The translations under genes were made by a program, and so were the position numbers. Below, piece by piece: positions 1-10,168 of a stretch of 64,000 nucleotides of DNA. Position 1 is the stretch's first letter, and every line of letters starts with the position of its first letter. The DNA is from Eutrigla gurnardus (Eukaryota; Chordata; Actinopteri; Perciformes; Triglidae): positions 1,403,001-1,467,000 of the forward strand of contig OY741273.1 in the NCBI GenBank assembly GCA_963514095.1. Direction: 5' to 3'. A model generated the notes under the pieces. The model made no database searches and was not told the origin of the DNA. It saw only the letters and a program-made list of their open reading frames with translations.

Positions 1-1330
1 CAATCAAACACCTTTAATAACAGTTAAAAACACCTTAAAAACAGTCAAATGACTGGCAGCTACGGCTGCCAAACAAAAACCCCAAAATTAAAGTAAAATA
101 TCTATAATAATACATCTAATTCAGATTAAGTAACATTTTCATTCTGCATGGTTCTGCATAAAAATACCACTATTCTACATATTTTTCCTATATATTTTTT
201 TACAATCAAACACCTTCAATAAGTGTGTTACATGCTAAATATTTAATGATTCAGTTTTTGTAATATTACAGGTTTAATGTAATACATTGAATATTTTAAC
301 TACTGTACTGACTGAAAATATCATGTAAAAGATTATTGTGAAATATCCTCAACTCAAAACATACTTAGGAAATTCAAAATCGATACATCTAAAGGTTTTC
401 ACTGTTTCAATTAAAGTAGGTTGCGAAACTTAATTATAGATAAAATACACACCGATATTGATTCTAAAACCCCTTTATTTAATGTATTGAGTTGTAAATT
501 TACAATATCAACCAATTATTCACAAACAGTTCTTCAGAGACCCCCAAGGAAGAATCGGAAAACTAAAAATGTAATTTCTCCATGTGTCTATCTTGTCTGT
601 TAGCTGTACTATCATGACGAGGTGATGGCGTTTTACTTTTGAAACAGGTGGAGAGCTGCTGGGCTGAGGGGGTTGTTGTCAGTTGTTTTTTAGCTTGTAT
701 TTTCCAATTCAGTTTTATATTGTTTTCCACAATGTTCTCCTGTCCCTGGGGGCTCTGTAGTTCCAATAATAGTTGTAGTATTTGTGCACATGCATTACAG
801 TCTTAATTTAGCCTATTCAGCCCTCTTAATTTAACCTTAAATGTACAGTGTATTATCAAATAAAATCAAAACATAACACAAAAGGTCAATTAATCTGTAC
901 CAGAGGTGATAGTGCAATGTAGCAGATCAAGAAGAATCCTCCTCCAAATTGCCAGTAATCAGCTGGATCTTTGGTGCACCTGGGGGAGGGGGAAGGGAAA
1001 AGGGACAAAGTAAGATCCACTGAAAAGTCCTTACTATAAAAAGGATTTTATTTATTTTTCTATTATTATTAGTTGGTCCAGAGTCAGTTTTTTTGTCCAT
1101 CGATATGGCCGTGCCTGCCCTGGGCTGGAAACGGTTTGTTTTATTTGGGTCTTGTTTTTTTACGTCGGAGTGGCCATATCTCTATTATTCCTATCTCGGT
1201 TTGTCGATACAATTCAACCAATCCAATCAACGAACAAACGTGCTGGCCAATTGCAGGGGCTGGGGAGGCGGGTCATTGAGTCAGACGCATGAGAGGGACG
1301 CTGTTAGTACTTGACGTTCATGGTCGCTAG
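1..1330. other. AT-rich stretch without recognisable genes
   Basis: I see no convincing coding exon, RNA gene or complete repeat here. The first 400 bases are AT-rich, with a partly repeated phrase (caatcaaacacctt at 1 and near 204) and a short palindrome around ggcagctacggctgcc near 55-72. The short open frames have no recognisable motif. Confidence 0.5.
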
Positions 1331-1336
1331 TTAGCT

Positions 1337-1660
1337 GTGGTGTTCGGTATGGATATCCGTATTTTTTTCCCAAAAAATACGCGGACAAGAAGTGACGACG
1401 CGAACGGGAGCGAGCAGGAAGCAGCGATATTCACTTCTACTGGAAACGTCAGCACTGAAGTCAACAGTAACACTGGAGTAAACATCCATGCTAGCAGAGG
1501 TAGCTCCCTAGCTGCTGGAGCTAGCACTCCCAGTATGAATGTTTACGTCAGTGTTCAGGTTGACATCAGTGCTTCTGTTTCCAGTAGAAGTGAAGCTGTA
1601 TAGTGCTATCTGAATGCCACAAACCTTATTGCTGTTCTTGAATAATGCTTGAGTTGAATA
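1337..1660 (+). other. Possible first exon of a hAT/ZMYM-like transposon gene
   Basis: An 88-codon frame starts with MDIRIFFPKNTRTR, four codons into the frame. Many ZMYM/hAT-type transposase genes in fish begin with a similar MDI-R-FF basic start, followed by a Ser/Thr-rich low-complexity stretch as seen here. The frame stops near 1603 and an AATAAA follows near 1658. No zinc finger or DDE/RNase H-like domain follows, so at best this is the leading exon of a decayed element. The similarity rests on about ten residues and could be coincidental. Confidence 0.2.
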
Positions 1661-2542
1661 AATGAACACAGCGCTACACTACACTGTGTGTTTGCCGTGC
1701 AATGGCTTCGCGTCGCGGCGAGTTTTGAGAGACGGGGCGCCGCCTCCCGCAAGCTGTCGAAAATCTTTTAAACTGACCGTTGTGGATCTCAAATAAAGCA
1801 ACTGCATCGCGTATTTCTCGCATAAAATGTTTTCAGAAACAGATTTCGGTGCTGACCATATGTGCTAAAATAACGTTAATCACCTACGTCTATACGATAA
1901 CGTTAGTTAACGGTTAGCTAACAGTTTGACAAGACCATCACTGTAAATTAAGGGAATGAACACAAACACTGCGTTAGGTTATGATTTTACAAAGGGAAGG
2001 GAAATGTATTCTCACCTGATACAGCAGAACAGTTATGTAGTGACGTCCAAGTAATAGCTGACCAAACAGATCCGTCTGACCCTTCAACTGTGTCCATACT
2101 CCACTTTTTTGTTCTCCGTTGAAATCCCACAACTCAGATTCGCTCCAAATGAAAACATGGCGAGCAGATGTAAAATAGTCCAGGTAATAATCCAAGTAAT
2201 ACGTTAGTGGTCAGGTAGTCCACTAGTGCACGACTGCCAGCACGTACCCATTCAAACTGACGTATTTTCAAAAAGAAGGCGCGCACAGTTGTCATTGGCC
2301 AGTTTTCATGATGACAGCCACATCAACCAATCACATTCAAAGCAACATGGCAAGACAGCCAATAGCAATTGTATCAGCGTGGTATCTTTTTCTTTATCAG
2401 GAAAAGATGATAAAGAAAATAAATGTTTATTTATTTTTATTTGTAGGCGGGTATATATTTAATGACATAAGTCTCTCTCTCTCTCTGTCTACACAGACAG
2501 CCTGACCTGTACGTATTTTTGTTAGAATCATTGCCATTATAT
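1661..2542. other. Non-coding stretch left of the LTR element
   Basis: No coding feature is supported. The stretch holds some GC-rich CpG-containing sequence near 1720-1760, AT-rich sequence, and a short (CT)n run near 2470-2487. It is the insertion site of the LTR retrotransposon that starts at 2543. Confidence 0.4.
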
Positions 2543-2830
2543 TGTGGAAATTGTGATTTAAGACAAGAAGAAGCAATTTCTCACGTCGACAACGCAACGG
2601 CGTGTCATTTATTTTGTCACTCAAAACCGTTATGAACCAACATGGCGCTGCCCGCGATATCAACAAACCCGGTAGGCATCCTTAAAGAGACAGCGTCCCT
2701 AATACTGGGACGAGCTAACACATTAACATGTCACGCGGAACGCACGTCAGATCATAGTAAAACAACAGCGTAGCGAGGGAAATACATGTCAACATACATT
2801 ATGGTGAATTATGTCAATATGTCCACTACA
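2543..2830 (-). repeat. 3' LTR of the Gypsy-type element
   Basis: This 288-bp repeat starts TGTGGAAATTG and ends CCACTACA. It matches 5336-5623 except for two substitutions. The purine-rich tract lies immediately to its right on the plus map, as expected for the 3' LTR of a minus-strand element. Confidence 0.92.
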
Positions 2831-2871
2831 CACGTCCCCCCAGAATTCACTATAACAGAGAAACAATTACG

Positions 2872-5319
2872 TCAGCGCTGAGGTGGGCGAACAATTCGGC
2901 CACAACGACTCCTCTGCACTGGAGTGTGGGTTGAGTTACCAGCGCACGGCGGTGGCGTCTCTGAGGCATTGAGGTGGGAGGGAGGGTCGTCGTGTGGGGA
3001 AAACCTAGGCGCCCACCTCAGGGACTTGGGCCAAACTGGAGGGCGCCCCCGTTTCGGAGGCTGGGCTAGCCCCACAGGTTTGTCCACATCCAGATGAGCC
3101 GGCTTAAGGCGGTCCACGGAAATGCGTTCTGCCCTACCGCCAATGTCTACCACAAACTGTTTTTCCCCTGTCTCCAAAACACGGAACGGGCCGTCGTAAG
3201 GAGGCTGTAGCGGCCCCCGGTGTGCGTCATGACGGATGAAAACGTATTCCGCTGCTGGCAAACGTGGGGGAGTGTAGGATTGTGGGAGGCTGTGCTGTGA
3301 AGTGGGTACAGGCGCAAAAAGCCTAGCCTTATCCTGAAGCACCGTCCGCTGATGGGCTGAGGACCAGGGAATTGTAGAGTCCAGAACGAAATCCCCTGGA
3401 ACCCGCAATGGCTGGCCATACACCAGCTCCGCTGATGAGGACTGTAGGTCCTCCTTAGGGGCAGTCCTCAGGCCCAGCATGACCCAAGGGAGCCTGTCAA
3501 CCCAGCCACTGTCCTTTAGGCTGGCCCGAAGAGAGGCCTTCATAGCACGATGAAAACGCTCACAAAGTCCGTTAGCTTGGGGGTGATATGCAGTGGTGCG
3601 GTGAAGTTTCACACCCAGACCGTTCGCAATGGCGTTCCAGAGCTCAGAGGTAAACTGTGAGCCCCGGTCCGAAGACAGGTCAGATGGGGTGCCAAACCGG
3701 GCAACCCAGGTCCCGATGAATGCCCGAGCTATCTCAGCAGTCGTCCCTGATGTCAATAGGACAGCCTCCGGCCATCGAGTGGTCCTATCCACCATGGTGA
3801 GGAGGTAAGTGAAACCCAGGGAGGAAGGAAGGGGACCCACCAGATCAACATTAACATGGTCGAATCTTCGCTCCGGCACCGGAAAGTGCGCCAGGGGAGC
3901 TTTGGTGTGGCGGTGAATTTTCACACGCTGACACTCCACACAAGAGTCTGCCCAGTCCCGCACATCCTTCTTGAGGCCATGCCAGACAAACTTGGCTGCC
4001 ACCAACCACTGGGACGGTTTTCTACCCGGGTGGGAAAGGCTGTGCACAGCATCAAAAACACGTCGTCTCCATGCTGTGGGAACGATGGGCCGTGGCTGTC
4101 CAGTGGAGACGTCACAAAGCAGCCTGGTGTTGCCATCGCCAAAAGTGATCTCCGATAACTGCAGCCCAGTGGTAGCAGTCTTGAGTGCCTGTACATCCAA
4201 GTCAGTGGCCTGATCGGCTGCCATGTGGGCGTAGTCAAGCCCCAGGTGGACGGCCCCCACCATGGTGCGAGAGAGGCAGTCGGCGACTAGGTTGGCTTTG
4301 CCCGCAACGTGTTGTATGTCCGTGGTGAACTCAGAGATGTAAGAGAGCTGTCGCTGTTGGCGGGCAGACCACGGCTCAGACACCTTAGCCATGGCGAATG
4401 TTAGGGGTTTGTGGTCGACAAAAGCTGTAAACTGTCGACCCTCCAGCAGTGAACGGAAGTGTCGGATGGCAAGGTGAAGCGCAAGCAGCTCCCGGTCAAA
4501 CGTGCTGTACTTACGTTCAGGTGGGCGTAGCTGGCGGCTAAAGAAAGCCAGCGGTTGCCAGGCACCATCCACCCACTGCTCGTGCACACCGCCAACTGCA
4601 TAGTCCGACGCATCTGTCGTGATGGCAATGGGCGCATCAGGCGATGGGTGTGCCAGCATCGTCGGTTTGGCTAAAGCGGCCTTTGCATCTGTGAATGCTT
4701 TGTCTCTCTCCGAGGACCAATCCACCGGTTGCTTTGGTTTTTTCCCCTTCAAGGCCTCATGCAGGGGGCACATGATTGCAGCAGCCATGCCAGGGTGTTG
4801 AACAGCCAGAAAAAATCGGTCGGCCTCCTCTGCCAGCGCACGGCAGTCGGTGATGGCAGTGTTGGCCAAAGCAGCTCGTACCTGAGAAGGGAGTTGACGC
4901 AAGAAGAGCTGGATGAAGAGGAAATCCGGCCTGTGCTCCCCAAGTAGATCCAACATCCTGTCCATAAGTTCAGATGGTTTGCTGTCACCCAAGCCTTGCA
5001 GAGAAAATAGCCGGCTAGCTCTCTCAGCATCAGAAAGTTCAAAAGTCTTCAACAGGTGAGCCTTGAGTGCTGTATACTTATTCTCTGCAGGGGGATGTTT
5101 CAGGAGACCAACCACTCTCGTTGCTGTTGAACTGCCGAGGGCTGACACTACATAGTAGTATTTGGTGGTGTCCACGGTAATTTCACGCAGCGCGAACTGC
5201 GCCTCCGTCTGCGCGAACCAAGCAGAAGCCGACGACTCCCAGAACTCTGGGAGTTTCAAAGAAACAGCATTTGTCGCCATAGTTGTTCGGTGCGTCTCTG
5301 GAATGCGTCCAGCAGACAA
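2872..5319 (-). CDS. Gag-RNase H-integrase fusion ORF lacking protease and RT
   Basis: This is an uninterrupted 815-codon ORF. Residues 1 to about 175 look like a Gag capsid region. At about residue 176 (near 4790-4797) it passes directly into the C-terminal part of Pol. RNase H acidic residues are visible in TTDASDY (D236), FDREL (E277) and VDHKP (D302). Integrase follows, with a zinc-binding His/Cys region (C460, C463) and the D,D-35-E triad at D492, D551 and E587, then a C-terminal domain. The usual zinc knuckle, DSGA protease and YxDD RT are absent, yet the frame is kept. The deletion is inferred from the normal order of Gypsy polyproteins. The product could bind RNA and integrate DNA but could not copy it. 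Confidence 0.9.
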   Translation of the reverse strand: MSAGRIPETHRTTMATNAVSLKLPEFWESSASAWFAQTEAQFALREITVDTTKYYYVVSALGSSTATRVVGLLKHPPAENKYTALKAHLLKTFELSDAERASRLFSLQGLGDSKPSELMDRMLDLLGEHRPDFLFIQLFLRQLPSQVRAALANTAITDCRALAEEADRFFLAVQHPGMAAAIMCPLHEALKGKKPKQPVDWSSERDKAFTDAKAALAKPTMLAHPSPDAPIAITTDASDYAVGGVHEQWVDGAWQPLAFFSRQLRPPERKYSTFDRELLALHLAIRHFRSLLEGRQFTAFVDHKPLTFAMAKVSEPWSARQQRQLSYISEFTTDIQHVAGKANLVADCLSRTMVGAVHLGLDYAHMAADQATDLDVQALKTATTGLQLSEITFGDGNTRLLCDVSTGQPRPIVPTAWRRRVFDAVHSLSHPGRKPSQWLVAAKFVWHGLKKDVRDWADSCVECQRVKIHRHTKAPLAHFPVPERRFDHVNVDLVGPLPSSLGFTYLLTMVDRTTRWPEAVLLTSGTTAEIARAFIGTWVARFGTPSDLSSDRGSQFTSELWNAIANGLGVKLHRTTAYHPQANGLCERFHRAMKASLRASLKDSGWVDRLPWVMLGLRTAPKEDLQSSSAELVYGQPLRVPGDFVLDSTIPWSSAHQRTVLQDKARLFAPVPTSQHSLPQSYTPPRLPAAEYVFIRHDAHRGPLQPPYDGPFRVLETGEKQFVVDIGGRAERISVDRLKPAHLDVDKPVGLAQPPKRGRPPVWPKSLRWAPRFSPHDDPPSHLNASETPPPCAGNSTHTPVQRSRCGRIVRPPQR

Positions 5320-5335
5320 ACGCCGGGGTCACCAG

Positions 5336-5623
5336 TGTGGAAATTGTGATTTAAGACAAGAAGAAGCAATTTTTCACGTCGACAACGCAACGGCGTGTCA
5401 TTTATTTTGTCACTCAAAACCGTTATGAACCAACATGGCGCTGCCCGCGATATCAACAAACCCGGTAGGCATCCTTAAAGAGACAGCGTCCCTAATACTG
5501 GGACGAGCTAACACATTAACATGTCACGCGGAAAGCACGTCAGATCATAGTAAAACAACAGCGTAGCGAGGGAAATACATGTCAACATACATTATGGTGA
5601 ATTATGTCAATATGTCCACTACA
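5336..5623 (-). repeat. 5' LTR of the Gypsy-type element
   Basis: This is the partner of 2543-2830 and has the same length and ends. A possible primer-binding site abuts it on the internal side (near 5320-5335). ATAT follows at 5624-5627 and matches the bases before the other LTR. Confidence 0.92.
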
Positions 5624-6975
5624 ATATCCAGAATTACAGTTTGAATATTAAAGTACTCACTAGTCTAATACTATCTAGTCTAATCCAAAGTCTATACAAG
5701 TACTTTTATACATACCACATAGTACTAGTGAACTAATAAGATTTACCTTAACCTTACAGAGAAAAACGTTAGTATGGACATAAATCTTAATATAATGAGC
5801 TACATATTTAATTACAGAGTTTGAATGCAAAAGTACACATAAATCTAAAACTAATAAGATTTACCTTAAAATTACAGAGAAAAACATTAAATTGTTAGTA
5901 TGGAAATAAACCTTCATATAACAAGCTACATATTTAATTGCAGGTTGAATGTATAATTACATGCAAATGTGAAAATAATAAGATTTACTGTAAAATTACA
6001 GAGAAAACAGTTAAGATTGTTTTTATGGACATAAACCTTTTTATTACAAGTTACATATTTAATTATAGAGAATTACTGTCATTTTACAATAATTTGTATT
6101 TAATTTAATAAAACGGAAAGATCATGTATAATTAATATAGTATTTTTCTGTAAAAAAATGAGAAATAAATGTAATTTGTCATTACTGTCATAATACTTAA
6201 AATAACAGGCAGATTGTTCATTTACTGATAAAGTCTGTAATTTTACAGTTTTGTACACTATTTTCAAAGTTTTATTTTCAAGAAAAACTACTGTAAAAAA
6301 TTAGAGTCATATACCGTAAAATTAGGATTTTTTTTTACAGTGTATGTTTTCCCTTTTCCGAGATAAGGTAAGTGTATAAATTATTTGGTGCCTCGACTTA
6401 GTAGAACTAAAAATGAAATAGAATGTAAATCCTACTAAGAATAAACATAAATTCCTCCGAATGTAATTTGTCTCTTTTATATTAAAAAAAAAATAAACAC
6501 ACAGCACATTACTTCACATGTAGTACATGGTGACAATCTTTCTTACACAACAAAAAGAAACTCTCAATATCAGTGTCACTTAATATTCTTGAATGCTACA
6601 CACTTTTCAAAATCCTACATTGTAGGTTGTGTGCACACAACCCCAATATAGAAAATAACAAAAGTTGCAGGCCTGAATCGTGGCTTGTGAGCGGTGAGGT
6701 CTCAAACCGGGTGACCACTTCACTTAAACAAGCAAAAATAAAAGGCAATGAGTCAATTCCGGTGTATTGGTAACTGTTTGTACTCACAGTCTGTCCTCAG
6801 TCAGTTTGTATGCTGCTTGTTGGAAATGAGGATGAAGGGAGGAATGGTGTGAATGAATGAAGAGGGAGAGAGGAAAAGAAACCCCGGGGACTCCTGACCA
6901 GTCGCACGCACTGCCGCCGCTAGCCGCCGCTCGCCGTGTCAAGGGTAAAAGCACAAAAAAGGTCCAAGATGTGTG
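5624..6975. repeat. AT-rich region with diverged short repeats
   Basis: Between about 5750 and 6070 a phrase like aagatttaccttaaaattacagag recurs at roughly 100-150 base spacing with many changes. Near 6285-6345 there is a tttttttacagtgta end of the kind seen in small fish DNA elements. A GC-rich patch lies at about 6890-6950. No gene is supported. Confidence 0.4.
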
Positions 6976-7154
6976 TCCTGAGGGGTATTCCACCAAACTC
7001 GCTAATTAAAGCGGCGCTTACCTGGTTAAGCCTGGTTAGAACTAACGCCAACTTCCACTTGCGGCTAAACCCATTCCATTAACGCATTTCAGCCGCGCCT
7101 TGTTGAGGCTTATTCAAGCCAGGTTAAAGTTGTCTTGTGTTACGCCGTTCACGG

Positions 7155-7345
7155 GATATGAAGCCAGACCAGAACCGTGAATGTCGAATCATCGAGAAAA
7201 TGGCAGAAAAGACCAGCGCAAAAAATATTGATGGAACTGTATGAGGAGTACAAACCCATCATAACCAATAAAGGGAATACTGTAGTGATAAATAAAAATT
7301 GCGAGGCTGCTGGGCAAGAATTGCCGAACGATTAAATACGGAAGT
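7155..7345 (+). pseudogene. Harbinger Myb/SANT-like (NAIF1-like) exon remnant
   Basis: Conceptual translation shows RIIEKMAEKT, then in another frame LMELYEEYKPIITNKGNT, and then INKNCEAAG. These are the conserved pieces of the Myb/SANT-like first exon of Harbinger elements. A related copy on the other strand at 41.56-41.78 kb has the same order of motifs. Part of the segment between the first two pieces is deleted, which causes a frameshift. A candidate donor lies near 7340. No downstream exons were found, so it is non-functional. Confidence 0.65.
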
Positions 7346-7387
7346 ACCGTTAAGAGTAACATGTTCTAATATAACTCTGACTACAAT

Positions 7388-7480
7388 TTCTCGAACGTGA
7401 CGATAGTGTAGAGGTAACGTACCGGCTTTGCATGCGGCCGGCCACGGTTTAATTCCCGACTATGGAAGTTTGAGAAACTT
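7388..7480 (+). other. tRNA-like segment inside the Harbinger remnant
   Basis: The sequence contains an A-box-like tagtgtagaggtaac, a possible anticodon arm with loop around tttgcat closed by ccgg/ccgg, and a B-box-like ggtttaattccc. A diverged copy is present at the equivalent place in the Harbinger element at 41.43-41.51 kb. The acceptor stem is not convincing, so I treat it as a tRNA-derived segment and not as a functional tRNA. Confidence 0.45.
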
Positions 7481-7489
7481 CTTTCTTTG

Positions 7490-9130
7490 TCCGGAACTCT
7501 CTCTCTCTCTTTTTTTTTTTAGATAGGCCTAGTAAATGCATCTACATTGACCAACTCATTTATCTCAACAATTCATTGAACACATTCAATGAACCTATTA
7601 ATGAACTCACCTGAAAGGAATTTATGTGGCTGAAAATTGCATGCAGCAATGCCTTTGTCATTGGGATCTATAACATGCTATTAATAATAACATCTTTATG
7701 CCTATCATGTTTTTGCAAGTTATATTTGGGTTCTGGGGAAATTGTATGACATATTTATCATAGTTAAGGTAAAATGTTGGTCTAATTCTCTGATCTAAAG
7801 ACAATTATACAGGCAAAAAAACAAAACAAAAACACATGAGATGTCCTTGCCGGGATGTGAGCCTGCGATGCCCACATCCGGGGGCAGGAGCATCACCACT
7901 CACCCAACTGGGGGTGTAGATAAAGATATCGGTCGGTCTTAAACAAAATAAACGATTTATTCATATTTTTTTAATTGCAAGCGTGTATTCTTAGACGCTT
8001 GATGAAAATATAGTCTGTTTGTACTTGATATATGTAATTTTGGTAATTTTTGGTCTTTCACGTTGTGACGGAACCGAGCGTGTTGCGAAACACAAAAAAT
8101 TGTGGGTTTGGCCAAAATTACATAGTAATTCTTTTTGGACAATGTTTTATTAAGAGGGCTTGCAGCAAAACAAGCAATTCCGGTCCAAATATGCAAATAC
8201 AAAATAACTAGATTAAATTTAGAAAATACCAAAAATAACAAAATAAAGTACTACGGCAGTTCTACGCTCTGCTGTAACCTCAGCAGTGAGGTCTACAGCT
8301 CTCCAAAAATCTGTCTCGTGACCAGTACATATGTGTGTCTCACACTAGACATCATAACACTCACGTACAAGAAACAGGGGGGTAAACATATAGAAGGCGG
8401 CCAGCACCATTATGAAGACACAGGGGAACATTAGACAAACAATTACACGATGCCAAGAAATAACGCTCTGAGACTATACATAGATATCTATTGCACCTGC
8501 CCACAACAATTATTATGCAATATACATGTCGCATAATTTATGTATGAAGGGATTCCTAACAAAAAAAGTTGGCTTGATCAGGGCCTACTCTCCCCGGAAA
8601 CCCCCATACTAAACTCCACATTGGTACGGAACCAATCACGCACGGAACCTATAAACGCTCCGTTGTTCGTCGTCGGCACCCTTTGCCCGCGGACGCAGGA
8701 GCCAAACGAGACGGCAGCCGGTAAATCTTTTGTTTGTTTAACTTTAACATTGTGATATATTTTTAACAAATAAAAAGGCGCAACATTACATTTCAACCTT
8801 TCATTGTTCGTGTCATTCTTTAAAAGAAATGTCCATGACGTTGTGCAACTACTAAGACATGATCACTGCAGATGTGGCATCAGTATAAGTGTGAGACCAT
8901 GATATGTATGCGTGTAACGTGCGTGCCGCAGCTGAGTCGGGCGTCTTTCTGTGCGGTCCTCTGGACCGTCACACACGTGACGAAATCACGAGGACTAGGC
9001 TTGGCGGAACCTTCTGCTGGTACAGTTGTTTCCGACAGACGGACTTCTCTGAAACCCCCGCTTAAGTAAGCCTGATGGTTAGCCTGCCCCGGAGCAGGCT
9101 AGTTCGGTTGGATAAATTCCCATGGTTACT
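7490..9130. other. Unannotated interior of the Harbinger remnant
   Basis: A short (CT)n/poly-T run lies near 7500-7521. The rest is AT-rich with short meaningless ORFs. Around 8560-8790 there is a promoter-like stretch (cctataaacgctccg near 8648 and aacaaataaaaagg near 8765) that could belong to an old LTR, but I found no paired copy or clear ends. Confidence 0.3.
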
Positions 9131-9242
9131 TATAGAGAGTGCCTCAAGTCACGTTGATGGAACGCAACTCTCGCTAAAGGTAGCAAGGCTTATCGAAATT
9201 AGCCCGGCTTTGCACTTAGCGAGTTTGATGGAATACCCCTCT
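9130..9242. repeat. Harbinger right-terminal repeat, copy 1
   Basis: A stretch beginning tcaagtcacgttgatgg and ending ggaatacccctc closely matches 9785-9884. Both are the inverted counterpart of the end at 6976. Finding two right ends about 640 bp apart suggests a duplicated terminus or two overlapping insertions. Confidence 0.6.
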
Positions 9243-9784
9243 GTCCGGATCTCTGGCGAGCATACACACATGGCTCTAAATCACTCATATTCATAGTCTC
9301 TGTGCAATTCCATGAGCTCATTCCGAGTTCACATAGCATACTGTAGTAACACACACTTAACACATAGAGTAACGTTAGGCTACTACATTCAAAGGTGCGT
9401 AAAATCACTACTAGCATGTTAGCACAAGCTAATCACTAATCGCGGTTAGCATTCATAATCACAAACAGTAATAAAACAGTCCGTATTTATCACAAACATA
9501 CAGAAACAACATTTACCTTCGGTACGCCTAAGTATGCTCCTGTTCCGCTGATAAACTCTGCATTTACCACTTGAAATGAAGACAATACTCAGCACAATAG
9601 CAAACGCTACATTGCATGCGTCGCTTCCAACACGTGTGTATCGCGTCTCTCTGTTGTTGTTGTTCCCCCGTGAATCCCGGATGTTCCAACCCCCTTAACC
9701 TATTTGATTGGATGATAGTTTTTTCCCATAGAAACCGAGCAGACATCAGACTGACAGGTAGAATAAGGATGGGTGACAAAATGA

Positions 9785-9892
9785 AGTCAAGTCACGTTGA
9801 CGGACACAACTCTTGCTAAAGGTAGCGAGGCTTATCGAAATTAGCCCGGCTTTGCGCTTAGCGAGTTTGATGGAATACCCCTCAGGACTTGG
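9785..9892. repeat. Harbinger right-terminal repeat, copy 2
   Basis: This is the second copy of the terminal segment. It ends ggaatacccctcagg, the exact reverse complement of the left-end CCTGAGGGGTATTCC at 6977-6991. The 540 bases between the two copies hold no recognisable gene. Confidence 0.6.
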
Positions 9893-10160
9893 AATACAGC
9901 AGGCACTCATAATGTCCTGTGGGCGAGTTGAAGGCTTTGTCCCACTTGTCATCCTCCCGGATCAGGTGTTGTTACAGTTTTTGGCCATTATGTCATTGTC
10001 GTCTCCCGCCTCCTCGCCTGGTTATGTCACTCTGGAAGTTACTTCAATAAACCCAGCAAAGGAGGAACAGTTAATGAAAGGAGACTAATTCGTCTGTTAT
10101 ATACCTCGCTTATCCATTCAGGTAGGTCTCGCACTGAGCTCACTGGCAGGATCTGGTCCC

Positions 10161-10168
10161 AAAGTAAG
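10161..10168. repeat. Left target-site duplication AAAGTAAG
   Basis: These eight bases precede the inverted-repeat element and are repeated exactly at 12384-12391. Confidence 0.9.

Larger units (their letters stand above)
2543..5623 (-). mobile_element. Ty3/Gypsy-type LTR retrotransposon, young deletion derivative
   Basis: Two direct repeats of 288 bp (2543-2830 and 5336-5623) differ at only two positions that I can find, near 2580/5373 and 2742/5535. Both begin TG and end CA. The element is flanked by a 4-bp duplication, ATAT (2539-2542 and 5624-5627). On the minus strand a candidate primer-binding site, TGGTGACCCC, follows the 5' LTR near 5320-5335, and a purine tract (GGGGGGACGTG) precedes the 3' LTR near 2831-2845. 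One long ORF fills almost the whole interior. Near-identical LTRs indicate recent insertion. The protease and reverse transcriptase region is missing, so mobility would need proteins supplied in trans. Confidence 0.93.
6976..9892. mobile_element. Decayed PIF/Harbinger-type element with duplicated right end
   Basis: The left end (6976-7050) reads CCTGAGGGGTATTCCA followed by ccaaactcgctaa. The inverted form, ttagcgagtttgatggaatacccctc, occurs at 9216-9242 and again at 9859-9884; the second copy is followed by AGG, completing the match to the left terminus. A degenerate Myb-like exon lies just inside the left end (7155-7345), as in the Harbinger element near 42 kb. The transposase is not present. 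No clear 3-bp TSD was identified. Confidence 0.6.

Noticed and set aside
7388..7480. Functional tRNA-Ala gene
   Set aside because: The acceptor stem is not convincing, the B box is altered (ggtttaattccc), and a similar copy sits at the same place in another transposon.
8560..8800. Possible solo LTR with TATA and AATAAA-like signals
   Set aside because: I found no TG..CA ends with a target duplication and no second copy in the window.
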